This document shows, one piece after another, positions 32,963 to 39,783 of a DNA stretch of 64,000 bases (within the stretch, counting starts at the first letter, position 1; each line of letters begins with the position of its first letter). The stretch is taken from positions 124,001-188,000 of the forward strand of contig BTXY01000001.1 of assembly GCA_036987155.1 (NCBI GenBank), given 5' to 3'. The notes under the pieces are model-generated. The model was not told where the DNA came from, did not search any database, and saw only the letters and a list, made by a program, of their open reading frames with translations. A program made the translations under genes and the position numbers. This stretch comes from Microsyncoccus archaeolyticus. GTDB taxonomy: Bacteria; Patescibacteriota; Minisyncoccia; Minisyncoccales; Minisyncoccaceae.

Positions 32963-34237
32963 ATGACGGATGTTAAATATTGCTTATACGCAAGAAAGTC
33001 AACAGAATCTGACGAAACCCAAGCCCTTTCAATTGATTCGCAGATAAAGGAAATGCTGGACTTGGCAAAAAGGGATAACTTGAATGTAGTCGAAATAAAA
33101 CAAGAAAAGCATTCAGCGAAAGAAACTGGCCAGAGGCCGATCTTCAATGAAATAATCAATAATATAAAAGAAGAAAAATTTACGGGGATTCTGACATGGG
33201 CCCCGGATAGAATATCAAGGAACGCTGGAGACTTGGGAGCCGTGGTAGATTTGATGGATAACGGAAAACTGAAAGAAATCAGAACTTACGGCCAATCTTT
33301 CGGCAATTCACCTAACGATAAATTCCTCTTAATGATCCTCGGGTCTCAAGCCAAGCTTGAGAACGACAATAAGGGCATAAACGTAAAAAGAGGCATGAAA
33401 GCCAAGTGCTCGATGGGATGGCGGCCTGGAATGCCACCTCTAGGCTATCTAACGAATACAGAAGGAATTAAAGGCCAAAGGAAGATATTTATAGACGATG
33501 TCAGGGCTCCTATAATCAAGCAGATGTTCGAAAAAACAGCCCATGAAAAGTATAGTGGCAGAAAACTATATAATTGGCTGATATCCATTAAGTTCGCAAC
33601 TAGGACTGGAAAAAGAGTAACTCTAAGCTCTGTTTATTCAATCCTTAAAAACAGCTTCTACTACGGAAAATTCGAATACCCTGTTGGGAGCGGATCCTGG
33701 TATGATGGAATGCATGAGCCGATCATCAGCAAAGAATTATTTGATATGGTTCAAGAGCAGATTACCAGCCAGAATGAAAGAGCTGAAAATAGGGAGTTCG
33801 CCTTCACCAGGCTGATGAAATGCGGATTATGCGGATCAGGAATAACCGCTGAAGAAAAGCATAGGAAGCTGAAGAACGGATCATTCAACAAGCATGTATA
33901 TTATGGATGCACAAAATACAATGACCTTCACTGCAAATGCGGATATATAAAAGAAGAAGATCTGATAAAACAGCTTTCCGATCTTATGGACGAATTGATA
34001 ATAGACGGATCTGAAATACAGAAAAAAATAGAATCGGAAATCAAGAGATATGAAAAATTCAGATACGGAGTCTTGGGAATTAAAAAATCGCAAGAAAAAA
34101 TAGATGATCAATTAGACAGTAAAAAATATGCAAAATATATTTTAGCGCAAGGAACAATCGAAGAAAAAAGAGAGTTGATGTCCTTTGTTAAAGGAAAAAT
34201 AGTAATAGCTAATGGAAAGGCCTCAATCGAGAAATAG
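32963..34237 (+). CDS. Serine recombinase of element B
   Basis: The 424-residue protein starts with the resolvase domain: VKYCLYARKSTESDETQALSIDSQ contains the nucleophile serine region, and TWAPDRISRNAGD the catalytic arginines. The recombinase domain follows (about 150-250, RPGMPPLGYL), then a zinc ribbon MKCGLCGSGITAEE ... YYGCTKYNDLHCKC and a C-terminal coiled coil. It is related to, but clearly different from, the recombinase of element A. Its 3' end overlaps the convergent vsr gene by 15 nt. It is not at the element's end, so either the attachment site is elsewhere or the element has rearranged. Confidence 0.9.
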   Translation: MTDVKYCLYARKSTESDETQALSIDSQIKEMLDLAKRDNLNVVEIKQEKHSAKETGQRPIFNEIINNIKEEKFTGILTWAPDRISRNAGDLGAVVDLMDNGKLKEIRTYGQSFGNSPNDKFLLMILGSQAKLENDNKGINVKRGMKAKCSMGWRPGMPPLGYLTNTEGIKGQRKIFIDDVRAPIIKQMFEKTAHEKYSGRKLYNWLISIKFATRTGKRVTLSSVYSILKNSFYYGKFEYPVGSGSWYDGMHEPIISKELFDMVQEQITSQNERAENREFAFTRLMKCGLCGSGITAEEKHRKLKNGSFNKHVYYGCTKYNDLHCKCGYIKEEDLIKQLSDLMDELIIDGSEIQKKIESEIKRYEKFRYGVLGIKKSQEKIDDQLDSKKYAKYILAQGTIEEKRELMSFVKGKIVIANGKASIEK

Positions 34238-34630
34238 GAAAGACTGTATTTTATCAACCGCTTTGGATAAATCTTTTTCAATCTCGTGCTCCCAGACTCT
34301 TAGCACTTTCCATTCGCTTCTCCTGAGAAAGGATTTATTCATTTTATCCCTTGCTATATTGCTTTCTATCTTCGCCAGCCAGTATTTTTTCGGAAGCCTG
34401 TTTTTTATTTTATTAAAATTGTACCCGTGCCAGAAATCTCCGTCTATAAACACTGCCTTCTTTCTGCTCGGAACTGCTATATCAGGCTTCCCTGAGATTC
34501 TTTTATAATGCTTCTGGAAATAAACCTTCCTTTTTCTCAGTTCTTTGAAGACGGCAAGCTCGGCCTTGGTGTCCTCGGCTCTTATCTTGGACATAATTTC
34601 GCTCCTCTTTTCCTTGGTAAAAACATCCAT
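34223..34630 (-). CDS. vsr: Very short patch repair endonuclease (Vsr)
   Basis: The product (135 residues from the ATG at 34630; an upstream GTG at 34639 would overlap the -35 box of the divergent promoter) is a mismatch nicking enzyme. It cuts 5' of T in T:G mismatches that arise when 5-methylcytosine deaminates. Family motifs are visible: MDVFTKEKRSEIMSKIRAED at the start, SGKPDIAVPSRKKAVFIDGDFWHG with the catalytic Asp and the zinc/metal histidine region, and the C-terminal RRSEWKVLRVWEHEIE. It is divergent from the cytosine methyltransferase fusion, which makes the substrate that Vsr repairs. Confidence 0.93.
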   Translation of the reverse strand: MDVFTKEKRSEIMSKIRAEDTKAELAVFKELRKRKVYFQKHYKRISGKPDIAVPSRKKAVFIDGDFWHGYNFNKIKNRLPKKYWLAKIESNIARDKMNKSFLRRSEWKVLRVWEHEIEKDLSKAVDKIQSFLFLD

Positions 34631-34633
34631 AGC

Positions 34634-34662
34634 TTGCACTTCGTAAAGTGTTCGGGTATAAT
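34634..34662 (+). promoter_or_regulatory. Promoter with operator-like palindrome for the LexA-methyltransferase gene
   Basis: TTGCAC (34634-34639), 17-nt spacer and TATAAT (34657-34662) form a near-consensus sigma-70 promoter. The palindrome CACTT-CGTA-AAGTG (34637-34650) overlaps the -35 box and spacer, exactly where a repressor would block polymerase. Since the encoded protein carries a LexA DNA-binding domain, autorepression is likely. Confidence 0.65.
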
Positions 34663-34695
34663 GTAAATATGCAATTATAATAATCTTGTAAAAGC

Positions 34696-36267
34696 ATGGC
34701 TACATTAACCCCGAAGCAGAAAATATTATTCGACTATATTAAGGATTATATCCGAAAAAACGGCGTTTCGCCATCCTATGAAGAGATGAAGAAAAAACTG
34801 AAGGTTTCTTCCCTTTCTTCGGTGCATGAATATATAGAAGCCTTGGCAAAGAAAGGATTCATCGAAAAGAACGGCAATTCCGCAAGAAGCATAGAAATCA
34901 AGAATGATGATCAGATTGTCGAGATACCGATAGCCGGAACAATCGCTGCGGGACAGCCTATAGACGCTATTGATATTTCCGGATCAGGAGAAACAGTTTC
35001 CGTGCCGAGGAAAGAGCTCGGAAGGTTCGGCGATTATTATGCTCTGAGGGTGCAGGGCGATAGCATGATGGACGAAGGAATATTCAATGGGGACATCGTA
35101 GTGATAAAGAAGCAGAGCGTAGCAGAAAACGGGCAGACCGTCGTGGCTGTAATAGATGATAATCAGGCGACCCTTAAAAAGCTCTATCGAGAGAAAAGCC
35201 AGTTCAGATTACAGCCGAGGAACCAGAATATGCTGCCGATTTATAGAAAGGAAGTGGAAATAAGAGGAGTGGTTGCAAAAATAATCAGCAATTTCGATAA
35301 TGAATCCGGCAAAGCTCTTAAGACTTTCAGAACCATTGATCTATTCGCAGGAGTAGGAGGAATAAGGAAAGGATTCGAGAAGGCTGGATTCGAGACAGTC
35401 TTTGCCAATGATTTCGATGAGGCATGCAAACAAACCTACGACCTTAATTTCAAAACTTCAAAGCTAATAGTAGAAGATATTAAAAAAATCGGCTCAGCAG
35501 ATTTGCCTGAGTTCGACTTCTTGCTGGCTGGATTCCCCTGCCAAGCTTTTTCCATAGCTGGATACAGGCAGGGATTCAAAGATGAAAAAGGAAGAGGAAA
35601 TCTATTCTTCGAAATCGCCAGGATTATCGAGGATAAAAGACCTGAAGGATTTTTATTGGAGAATGTTAAAAATCTGAAAGGCCATGACGAGGGAAAGACT
35701 TTCAAAGTTATAACAGAAACGCTTGAAGGGCTGGGTTATAAAATTAAATATCAGATATTGAATACCATGGAATACGGAAACATTCCCCAGAACAGGGAGA
35801 GGATTTATATAGTCGGATTCAAGAATGAAGAATACGCAGAAAGATTCCAGTTCCCCTCTAAAAAAGAGCTTCAAGTATCTGTAGCCGACCTGCTGGAAAG
35901 CAACCCTGCTGAAAAATATTATTACAACGGAAAACCGCTCTATCAGAAAATTAAAAACGACGTCAAAAAACAGGGATCCGTCTATCAGTGGAGAAGGAAG
36001 TATGTCAGGGAGAATAAAAAAGGAGTATGCCCTACCCTCACCGCCAATATGGGCACAGGAGGACACAATGTGCCGATTATCAGGGACAAGAAAGGCATCA
36101 GGAAGCTTACTCCGCTTGAATGTTTTAGAATCCAGGGATTCCCTAAGTCATTCGCATTGCCAAAAACGCTCCCCGATTCAGCTCTCTATAAGCAGGCTGG
36201 AAATTCGGTGAGCGTCGCAGTAGTAGAGGCTGTCGCAAAGAAGATAAGGGAGGCTGTGGGAGCTTAG
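34696..36267 (+). CDS. LexA-type repressor fused to a C5-cytosine DNA methyltransferase
   Basis: The 523-residue protein joins two full domains. Residues 1-200 are a LexA protein: winged helix with PSYEEMKKKLKVSSLSSVHE, cleavage site Ala85-Gly86 in TIAAGQP, nucleophile Ser123 in QGDSMMDEG and Lys161 in ATLKKL, close to E. coli LexA numbering (84/85, 119, 156). From about 211 a complete m5C methyltransferase follows: motif I DLFAGVGGIRKGFE, motif IV GFPCQAFS (Cys282), motif VI LLENVKNL, motif VIII QNRERIYIVGF, a TRD, motif IX and motif X YKQAGNSVSVAVVEAV. No frameshift or stop lies between. Self-cleavage would separate the DNA-binding domain from the enzyme. It is convergent with a Bsp6I-like nuclease gene. 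Confidence 0.9.
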   Translation: MATLTPKQKILFDYIKDYIRKNGVSPSYEEMKKKLKVSSLSSVHEYIEALAKKGFIEKNGNSARSIEIKNDDQIVEIPIAGTIAAGQPIDAIDISGSGETVSVPRKELGRFGDYYALRVQGDSMMDEGIFNGDIVVIKKQSVAENGQTVVAVIDDNQATLKKLYREKSQFRLQPRNQNMLPIYRKEVEIRGVVAKIISNFDNESGKALKTFRTIDLFAGVGGIRKGFEKAGFETVFANDFDEACKQTYDLNFKTSKLIVEDIKKIGSADLPEFDFLLAGFPCQAFSIAGYRQGFKDEKGRGNLFFEIARIIEDKRPEGFLLENVKNLKGHDEGKTFKVITETLEGLGYKIKYQILNTMEYGNIPQNRERIYIVGFKNEEYAERFQFPSKKELQVSVADLLESNPAEKYYYNGKPLYQKIKNDVKKQGSVYQWRRKYVRENKKGVCPTLTANMGTGGHNVPIIRDKKGIRKLTPLECFRIQGFPKSFALPKTLPDSALYKQAGNSVSVAVVEAVAKKIREAVGA

Positions 36268-36268
36268 C

Positions 36269-36835
36269 CTACCAGACTTTCACATTCTTAGCTATCGGTT
36301 CGATTTTCTTCTTTTTGATAATATCCTTGGTTATGCTGAAGCGAGGCCTTCTTTTTTCTTTCTGCTGGTCCTCGAATGTCTGATCCTTATTAACCTTGAC
36401 TGATTTTATAAGCTTATTGGAAATTTTATAAACATTGAAAGTCCCGTCAAGCTTTCCGCCGTTGTAAAAATCGAGAAAATAAATATCGTCCCACTTTGAT
36501 TTGGGCCCGAAAGAAGTCAGATCCTCTTCAACGCTGGAGGCCTTTATCTGTTCCGCTTTACCTGTTTTAAGGTTAAAGGTATCAAAAGAAGAAGATGCTC
36601 CGCCCTTCTTTTTCTTAAGCATTCTTCCTGAACCGGACCATAAGCAAAAAGCAACCTCTGATAATCCTTCTGGAAGATTCGGCTCTCTGGTTTTAAAATC
36701 CCTTAAGCCGAATTTCAAATTTTTCCACGAGTCAAAAAGACCCTTCCATACTTTTCCATCAGACTTGCTGAAATGCATCAGGTCGATTGTGCATTTTTCT
36801 CCTAAAACTTTTGCTTCGTGGGTTTTTATTTCCAT
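36269..36835 (-). CDS. Bsp6I-family type II restriction endonuclease
   Basis: The 188-residue protein resembles the Bsp6I family, whose founder cuts GCNGC sites. The core SGSGRMLKKKKGGASSSFDTF then KAEQIKASSVEEDLTSFGPKSKWDDIYFLDFYNGGK is the family signature, with D and the E-x-x-K region in a PD-(D/E)XK arrangement. The partner methyltransferase is the LexA fusion on the opposite strand, one base away from its stop, which makes a classic convergent restriction-modification pair. The recognition site is inferred, not shown. Confidence 0.85.
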   Translation of the reverse strand: MEIKTHEAKVLGEKCTIDLMHFSKSDGKVWKGLFDSWKNLKFGLRDFKTREPNLPEGLSEVAFCLWSGSGRMLKKKKGGASSSFDTFNLKTGKAEQIKASSVEEDLTSFGPKSKWDDIYFLDFYNGGKLDGTFNVYKISNKLIKSVKVNKDQTFEDQQKEKRRPRFSITKDIIKKKKIEPIAKNVKVW

Positions 36836-36839
36836 AGTA

Positions 36840-37403
36840 CTATCTTTTTATGTATTTATTAATTAGTCTTTGTTTGGCACTGTTAAGCTCATCTTCGCTT
36901 AACAAGTTTTGATAATTCCATGCCTTGCCTCCTTGACCAAAAGCTTTCAAATACTGATTGCAGTATATCCTCGGATTGATAAAAGTAATTCCCTCTCTTT
37001 CTTGCCAGCCTTCATCCATTCTGTAATCGTAGCCGATTTTATGGCCTACAGACCCGAGCCATTGATGAGCAAGGACATTTCTCCAATCATGAAGCAAGGA
37101 TGCTATGGACGAGAATTTAAGATCAGATTCTCCCTCGTCAACAAAAGTTTCTAAAAAGATTTTATACCCATCTAATCCGCTTTTGTCGAACAAACCTTCT
37201 GAAATAGTTAAAGCAACTGAATGTATCCCCAGAAAAAGAAGGGATGTCTGGTAATTCGCCTCACCGACAGTTATTCTTATTTCATTATTAAAATAGTTAT
37301 CGATTGAATTCAATAACGTATCAATAATTTCCGCTGGCGGATTGTTCTGGAATCTTGCCAAGCGATCATCTCTAGGTTCTTGGTGGGCTCTATTTTCAGA
37401 CAT
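36840..37403 (-). CDS. HEPN-like protein upstream of the restriction endonuclease
   Basis: The 187-residue protein is helical. It contains FSSIASLLHDWRNVLAHQWLG, in which R108-N109-x-x-A-H113 fits the catalytic R-x(4-6)-H signature of HEPN RNases, in its common RNxxAH form. No membrane helix or signal is present. It lies 4 nt before the Bsp6I-type gene and is co-transcribed with it. HEPN RNases frequently act as toxins or abortive-infection effectors; here it could back up the restriction system or sense its failure. HEPN-fold non-nucleases are the alternative. Confidence 0.65.
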   Translation of the reverse strand: MSENRAHQEPRDDRLARFQNNPPAEIIDTLLNSIDNYFNNEIRITVGEANYQTSLLFLGIHSVALTISEGLFDKSGLDGYKIFLETFVDEGESDLKFSSIASLLHDWRNVLAHQWLGSVGHKIGYDYRMDEGWQEREGITFINPRIYCNQYLKAFGQGGKAWNYQNLLSEDELNSAKQRLINKYIKR

Positions 37404-37460
37404 ATGATTAAACTGATTCTATACCCAAAATAAAAATACATCAAGAAAAACCAGCCACCT

Positions 37461-37474
37461 ACCGGTGACCGGTC
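37461..37474. repeat. ACCGGTGACCGGTC palindrome near the right end of element B
   Basis: It matches 22211-22224 except for the central base. It stands 30 nt from the attachment repeat at the tRNA 3' end. It is not part of the tRNA. Confidence 0.5.
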
Positions 37475-37490
37475 TCTTGGAACCCCGCCC

Positions 37491-37501
37491 TACTTGGCTC
37501 C
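37491..37501. repeat. Attachment-site-like repeat, right copy in the tRNA-Asn 3' end (TACTTGGCTCC)
   Basis: It differs from the copies at 12166 and 22129 by one base. Read on the minus strand, GGAGCCA is the last part of tRNA-Asn (including the encoded CCA) and AGTA the following bases. This fixes tRNA-Asn as the probable insertion target. Confidence 0.68.
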
Positions 37502-37796
37502 GGCGGTAGGATTCGAACCTACAACCTAATGCTTACATCTTTTCCTAATATTTCTACTAGGCATGGACTATATCATCACCCTTAATTAAAGGGGCGAGGC
37601 GCTTCCCACCTATTTCTAAGCAGTACTCCACTAAGGATAGTCTCTGAACCTTCCTGAAATAATCAGGCTTGGCTGCGGATTACCATAGGCATAAGCTTTT
37701 AGGTTTCCCGCAATTCACCTCGTTTTTCAATCTCAATTACTCGAGAAAGCTGCAAGTATTTTACAGGCATCCGCGCTACCATTGCGCCACGCCGGA
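37495..37796 (-). tRNA. tRNA-Asn(GUU), split by a group I intron in the anticodon loop
   Basis: The 5' exon (37796-37763, 34 nt) holds the acceptor strand TCCGGCG, the D arm (GCGC-AATGGTA-GCGC), the anticodon stem GATGC and CTGT. The 3' exon (37535-37495, 41 nt) begins TAA GCATT and carries the T arm GTAGG-TTCGAAT-CCTAC, the acceptor strand CGCCGGA, discriminator G and encoded CCA. Joining them gives the anticodon loop CTGTTAA, anticodon GTT, a normal tRNA-Asn of 75 nt with all stems paired (one G-U in the anticodon stem). The intron lies after the U of anticodon position 35. The gene follows a LAGLIDADG-like gene by 28 nt. Confidence 0.93.
37536..37762 (-). ncRNA. Group I self-splicing intron (227 nt) in tRNA-Asn
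   Basis: The intron has all conserved core elements in order: P (AATTGCGGGAAACC, 37702-37715), Q (AATCCGCAGCCAAGC, 37667-37681), R (GTTCAGAGACTA, 37638-37649) and S (GATATAGTCC, 37565-37574). R and S pair to form P7. The splice sites fit: the 5' exon ends in U, whose CUGU pairs with GCAG in the intron, giving the U-G wobble at the splice site, and the intron ends in G. The compact size and Q/R sequence resemble the IC3 introns of bacterial tRNAs. No reading frame lies inside it. Confidence 0.92.
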
Positions 37797-37824
37797 ATAT
37801 GTTAAATATACTAAATATATACCC

Positions 37825-38487
37825 TTAATTGAGCAAACCGTCAACCCACCCCATTATTTTACGATGTAAAAAAGCATTGGAAATTTTAATTCTAAATATT
37901 CCATAATTATGTTTCTTTTTTCTTAATCTATTTTTATTATTCTTTGCTATATAGCTTTTTGTAAATTGAGATAATGGTATTCCTGATAGTTTTGACCAAA
38001 ACGATTTTGCCTTATTTTCATTTAAATCATCATGAATATATAGACTACCTCTAAGTTTATCGTTAGAGATATTACAAAAATCTTTAAACCAGTCAACCAT
38101 AAATTTAACCATTCTAGGGTCAGAGTTAACGAAAGAAATATCCCTATCTGTCTTTCCTCCCTCTCCAGCATAAATAGCCACTCCTGCAATAAATCTTTCT
38201 CTCTTATTTATTCTCCCTACTTCTTTTCTTCCTGTTTCGTTAAATATTTTTGTTATTTCTTCTCTTTTTTTTATTTTATTTTGAGCAGCTACTATACTTC
38301 CTTTTAGGTTTCCTGTTTTTTTATTTAAATATAACTTATCTAATTGTTTCTTGTTTAATCTAACATCTCTAACCCAAACACTAACAGAAGACAAAGAAAC
38401 ATTAAGTTCTTTTCTAATTTCTTTAATAGAGAAACCTTTTTTTCTTAACTCTTTGGCTTTTAACTTTAAATCTAGCTTTCCTTTCAT
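37825..38487 (-). CDS. Helix-turn-helix plus LAGLIDADG-like protein next to the tRNA intron
   Basis: The 220-residue protein starts with a helix-turn-helix (KAKELRKKGFSIKEIRKELN, then VSLSSVSVWVRDVRL). Its central part has RFIAGVAIYAGEGGKTDRDIS, a motif like the 'LAGxxxxxGEG' of LAGLIDADG homing endonucleases, and FVNSDPRMVKFMVDWFKDF follows as in that fold. Only one motif is seen, so it would act as a dimer, if at all. The C-terminus is basic. It lies 28 nt upstream of the tRNA on the same strand and shares its promoter (38495-38522). A homing function for the intron is suggested by position, not proven; the family is also found alone. Confidence 0.62.
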   Translation of the reverse strand: MKGKLDLKLKAKELRKKGFSIKEIRKELNVSLSSVSVWVRDVRLNKKQLDKLYLNKKTGNLKGSIVAAQNKIKKREEITKIFNETGRKEVGRINKRERFIAGVAIYAGEGGKTDRDISFVNSDPRMVKFMVDWFKDFCNISNDKLRGSLYIHDDLNENKAKSFWSKLSGIPLSQFTKSYIAKNNKNRLRKKKHNYGIFRIKISNAFLHRKIMGWVDGLLN

Positions 38488-38494
38488 TGATTTA

Positions 38495-38522
38495 AGTATA
38501 ACATTCGAACCCAGAAAGTCAA
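38495..38522 (-). promoter_or_regulatory. Promoter for the LAGLIDADG-like gene and tRNA-Asn
   Basis: On the minus strand TTGACT (38522-38517), a 16-nt spacer and TATACT (38500-38495) precede the ATG at 38487. With an 8-nt leader, the transcript can continue through the tRNA, as no terminator lies between. Confidence 0.65.
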
Positions 38523-38529
38523 GTTATAT

Positions 38530-39783
38530 TTAATATCCTGCTAGCTTTTTCAAATCCTTATGCTGTCTAATCTTTTCGATAGCTTTTGCTTCAATCTGCC
38601 TTATTCTTTCTCTTGTAACATTAAACTCTTGTCCTACTTCTTCTAATGTATGCATTACTCCATCTTCTAACCCAAACCTCATGGAAATAATCTTCTTTTC
38701 CCTGTCTGTTAAGTCGTTAAATATTTCCTCTAAGTGCTCTCTTAATAATTTCCTTCCTGCTTGAGCAGCTGGAGATTCGATCTTATCATCTTTAATAAAT
38801 TCTCCTAAAACGCTATCTTTGTCATCTTCTCCTACTGGAGTTTCAAGAGAAACTGCTTTTTGAGCAATTCTCTCTAAGTGTCTTACTTTTGCAACTTCTA
38901 ATCCCATTTCAGCTGCTATTTCTTCATCTAATGGCTCTCTATCTAGATCTTGGAGTAATCTTCTTTTAGCTTGAGTATATTTAGTTAAGGTTTCAATCAT
39001 ATGAACTGGAATTCTAATTGTTCTTGCTTGATCAGCTAAAGCTCTGGTAATGGTTTGTCTAATCCACCACGTAGCATAAGTAGAAAACTTATATCCTTTT
39101 CTCCAATCAAACTTTTCTACTGCTCTAAATAATCCTAAATTTCCCTCTTGGATTAAATCAAGTAGAGTTAAATTAGGAGATCTGCCAATATATTTCTTAG
39201 CAATAGAAACAACAAGTCTTAAATTAGCTTCTGCTAATCTTCTTTTAGCGTCTTCGTCCCCCATCTCAATCTTTTTAGAAAGCTCTTTTTCTTCTCTTGC
39301 AGTAATGGGTGAAATCTTTCCAATTTCTTTTAAGTATGATTGAACAGAATCAATTTTTCCAATAGCAAAGCTTTTTTTCTTTTTAACTACTTTATCATCA
39401 AAATCCAAATACCCCTTTGAGTCCTTTATTTCAATTCCTTCTTTTTCTAGCCTAGTAAACATTGATTCTACTTCTAGAATATTGTCTTCTATATTGGGAA
39501 AGTTTGATAAAATTTCTGAAAAAGTAACAAAACCTCTTGTTTTTACTTTTTTAATTAATTCGTCTAGTTTTTCTTGAGTAATAACAGAGATAATTTTTTT
39601 CTTTCTTTTTTTTGGTTTAACCTTCTTTGCTGGTTTCTTCTTCAGCACAATTTTCTTCTTTTTCTTTGTTTTTTTCTTCACTAGTCTCTTCTTCTTTAAA
39701 GCAACCTTCTTCTTTGCTGGTTTCTTCTTTGCTGGTTTCTTCTTCAGCACAACTTTCTTCTTTTTCTTTGTTTTTTTCTTCAT
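38530..39783 (-). CDS. rpoD: Primary sigma factor RpoD
   Basis: The 417-residue sigma factor directs transcription of housekeeping genes. After an odd Lys-rich N-terminus (about 1-70) comes sigma-1.1-like sequence, then region 1.2 (SVQSYLKEIGKISPITAREE), region 2 (NLTLLDLIQEGNLGLFRAVE, then KGYKFSTYATWWIRQTITRA), region 3 (IRIPVHMIETLTKYTQAKR) and region 4 (HTLEEVGQEFNVTRERIRQIEAKAIEKI). The first 167 nt overlap the end of dnaG in another frame, and the Lys-rich stretch is the overlap. No ATG occurs between 39783 and the conserved part except far inside, so a later non-ATG start cannot be excluded. Confidence 0.94.
   Translation of the reverse strand: MKKKTKKKKKVVLKKKPAKKKPAKKKVALKKKRLVKKKTKKKKKIVLKKKPAKKVKPKKRKKKIISVITQEKLDELIKKVKTRGFVTFSEILSNFPNIEDNILEVESMFTRLEKEGIEIKDSKGYLDFDDKVVKKKKSFAIGKIDSVQSYLKEIGKISPITAREEKELSKKIEMGDEDAKRRLAEANLRLVVSIAKKYIGRSPNLTLLDLIQEGNLGLFRAVEKFDWRKGYKFSTYATWWIRQTITRALADQARTIRIPVHMIETLTKYTQAKRRLLQDLDREPLDEEIAAEMGLEVAKVRHLERIAQKAVSLETPVGEDDKDSVLGEFIKDDKIESPAAQAGRKLLREHLEEIFNDLTDREKKIISMRFGLEDGVMHTLEEVGQEFNVTRERIRQIEAKAIEKIRQHKDLKKLAGY

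Larger units (their letters stand above)
22141..37501. mobile_element. Integrated element B (about 15.4 kb) with defence genes and a phage-like terminase block
   Basis: This stretch runs from the middle attachment repeat to the 3' end of tRNA-Asn. It carries its own serine recombinase, a divergent repressor/late-gene switch, a ParB-methyltransferase, small and large terminase, a Bsp6I-type restriction system, Vsr, two nuclease-type genes and a helicase operon. There are no portal, protease, capsid or tail genes, which points to a phage satellite or decayed prophage, not a full phage. Near-identical ACCGGTNACCGGTC palindromes lie close to both ends. Confidence 0.7.

Noticed and set aside
38503..38511. 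T-loop-like sequence GGTTCGAAT (minus strand) as remnant of a second tRNA
   Set aside because: No pairing T stem, acceptor stem or CCA end around it; it lies in the spacer of a promoter and is probably chance.
39617..39783. Frameshift or assembly error joining dnaG and rpoD
   Set aside because: Both frames are open through both repeat copies and the 102-nt offset keeps frame in each gene, which an error would not.
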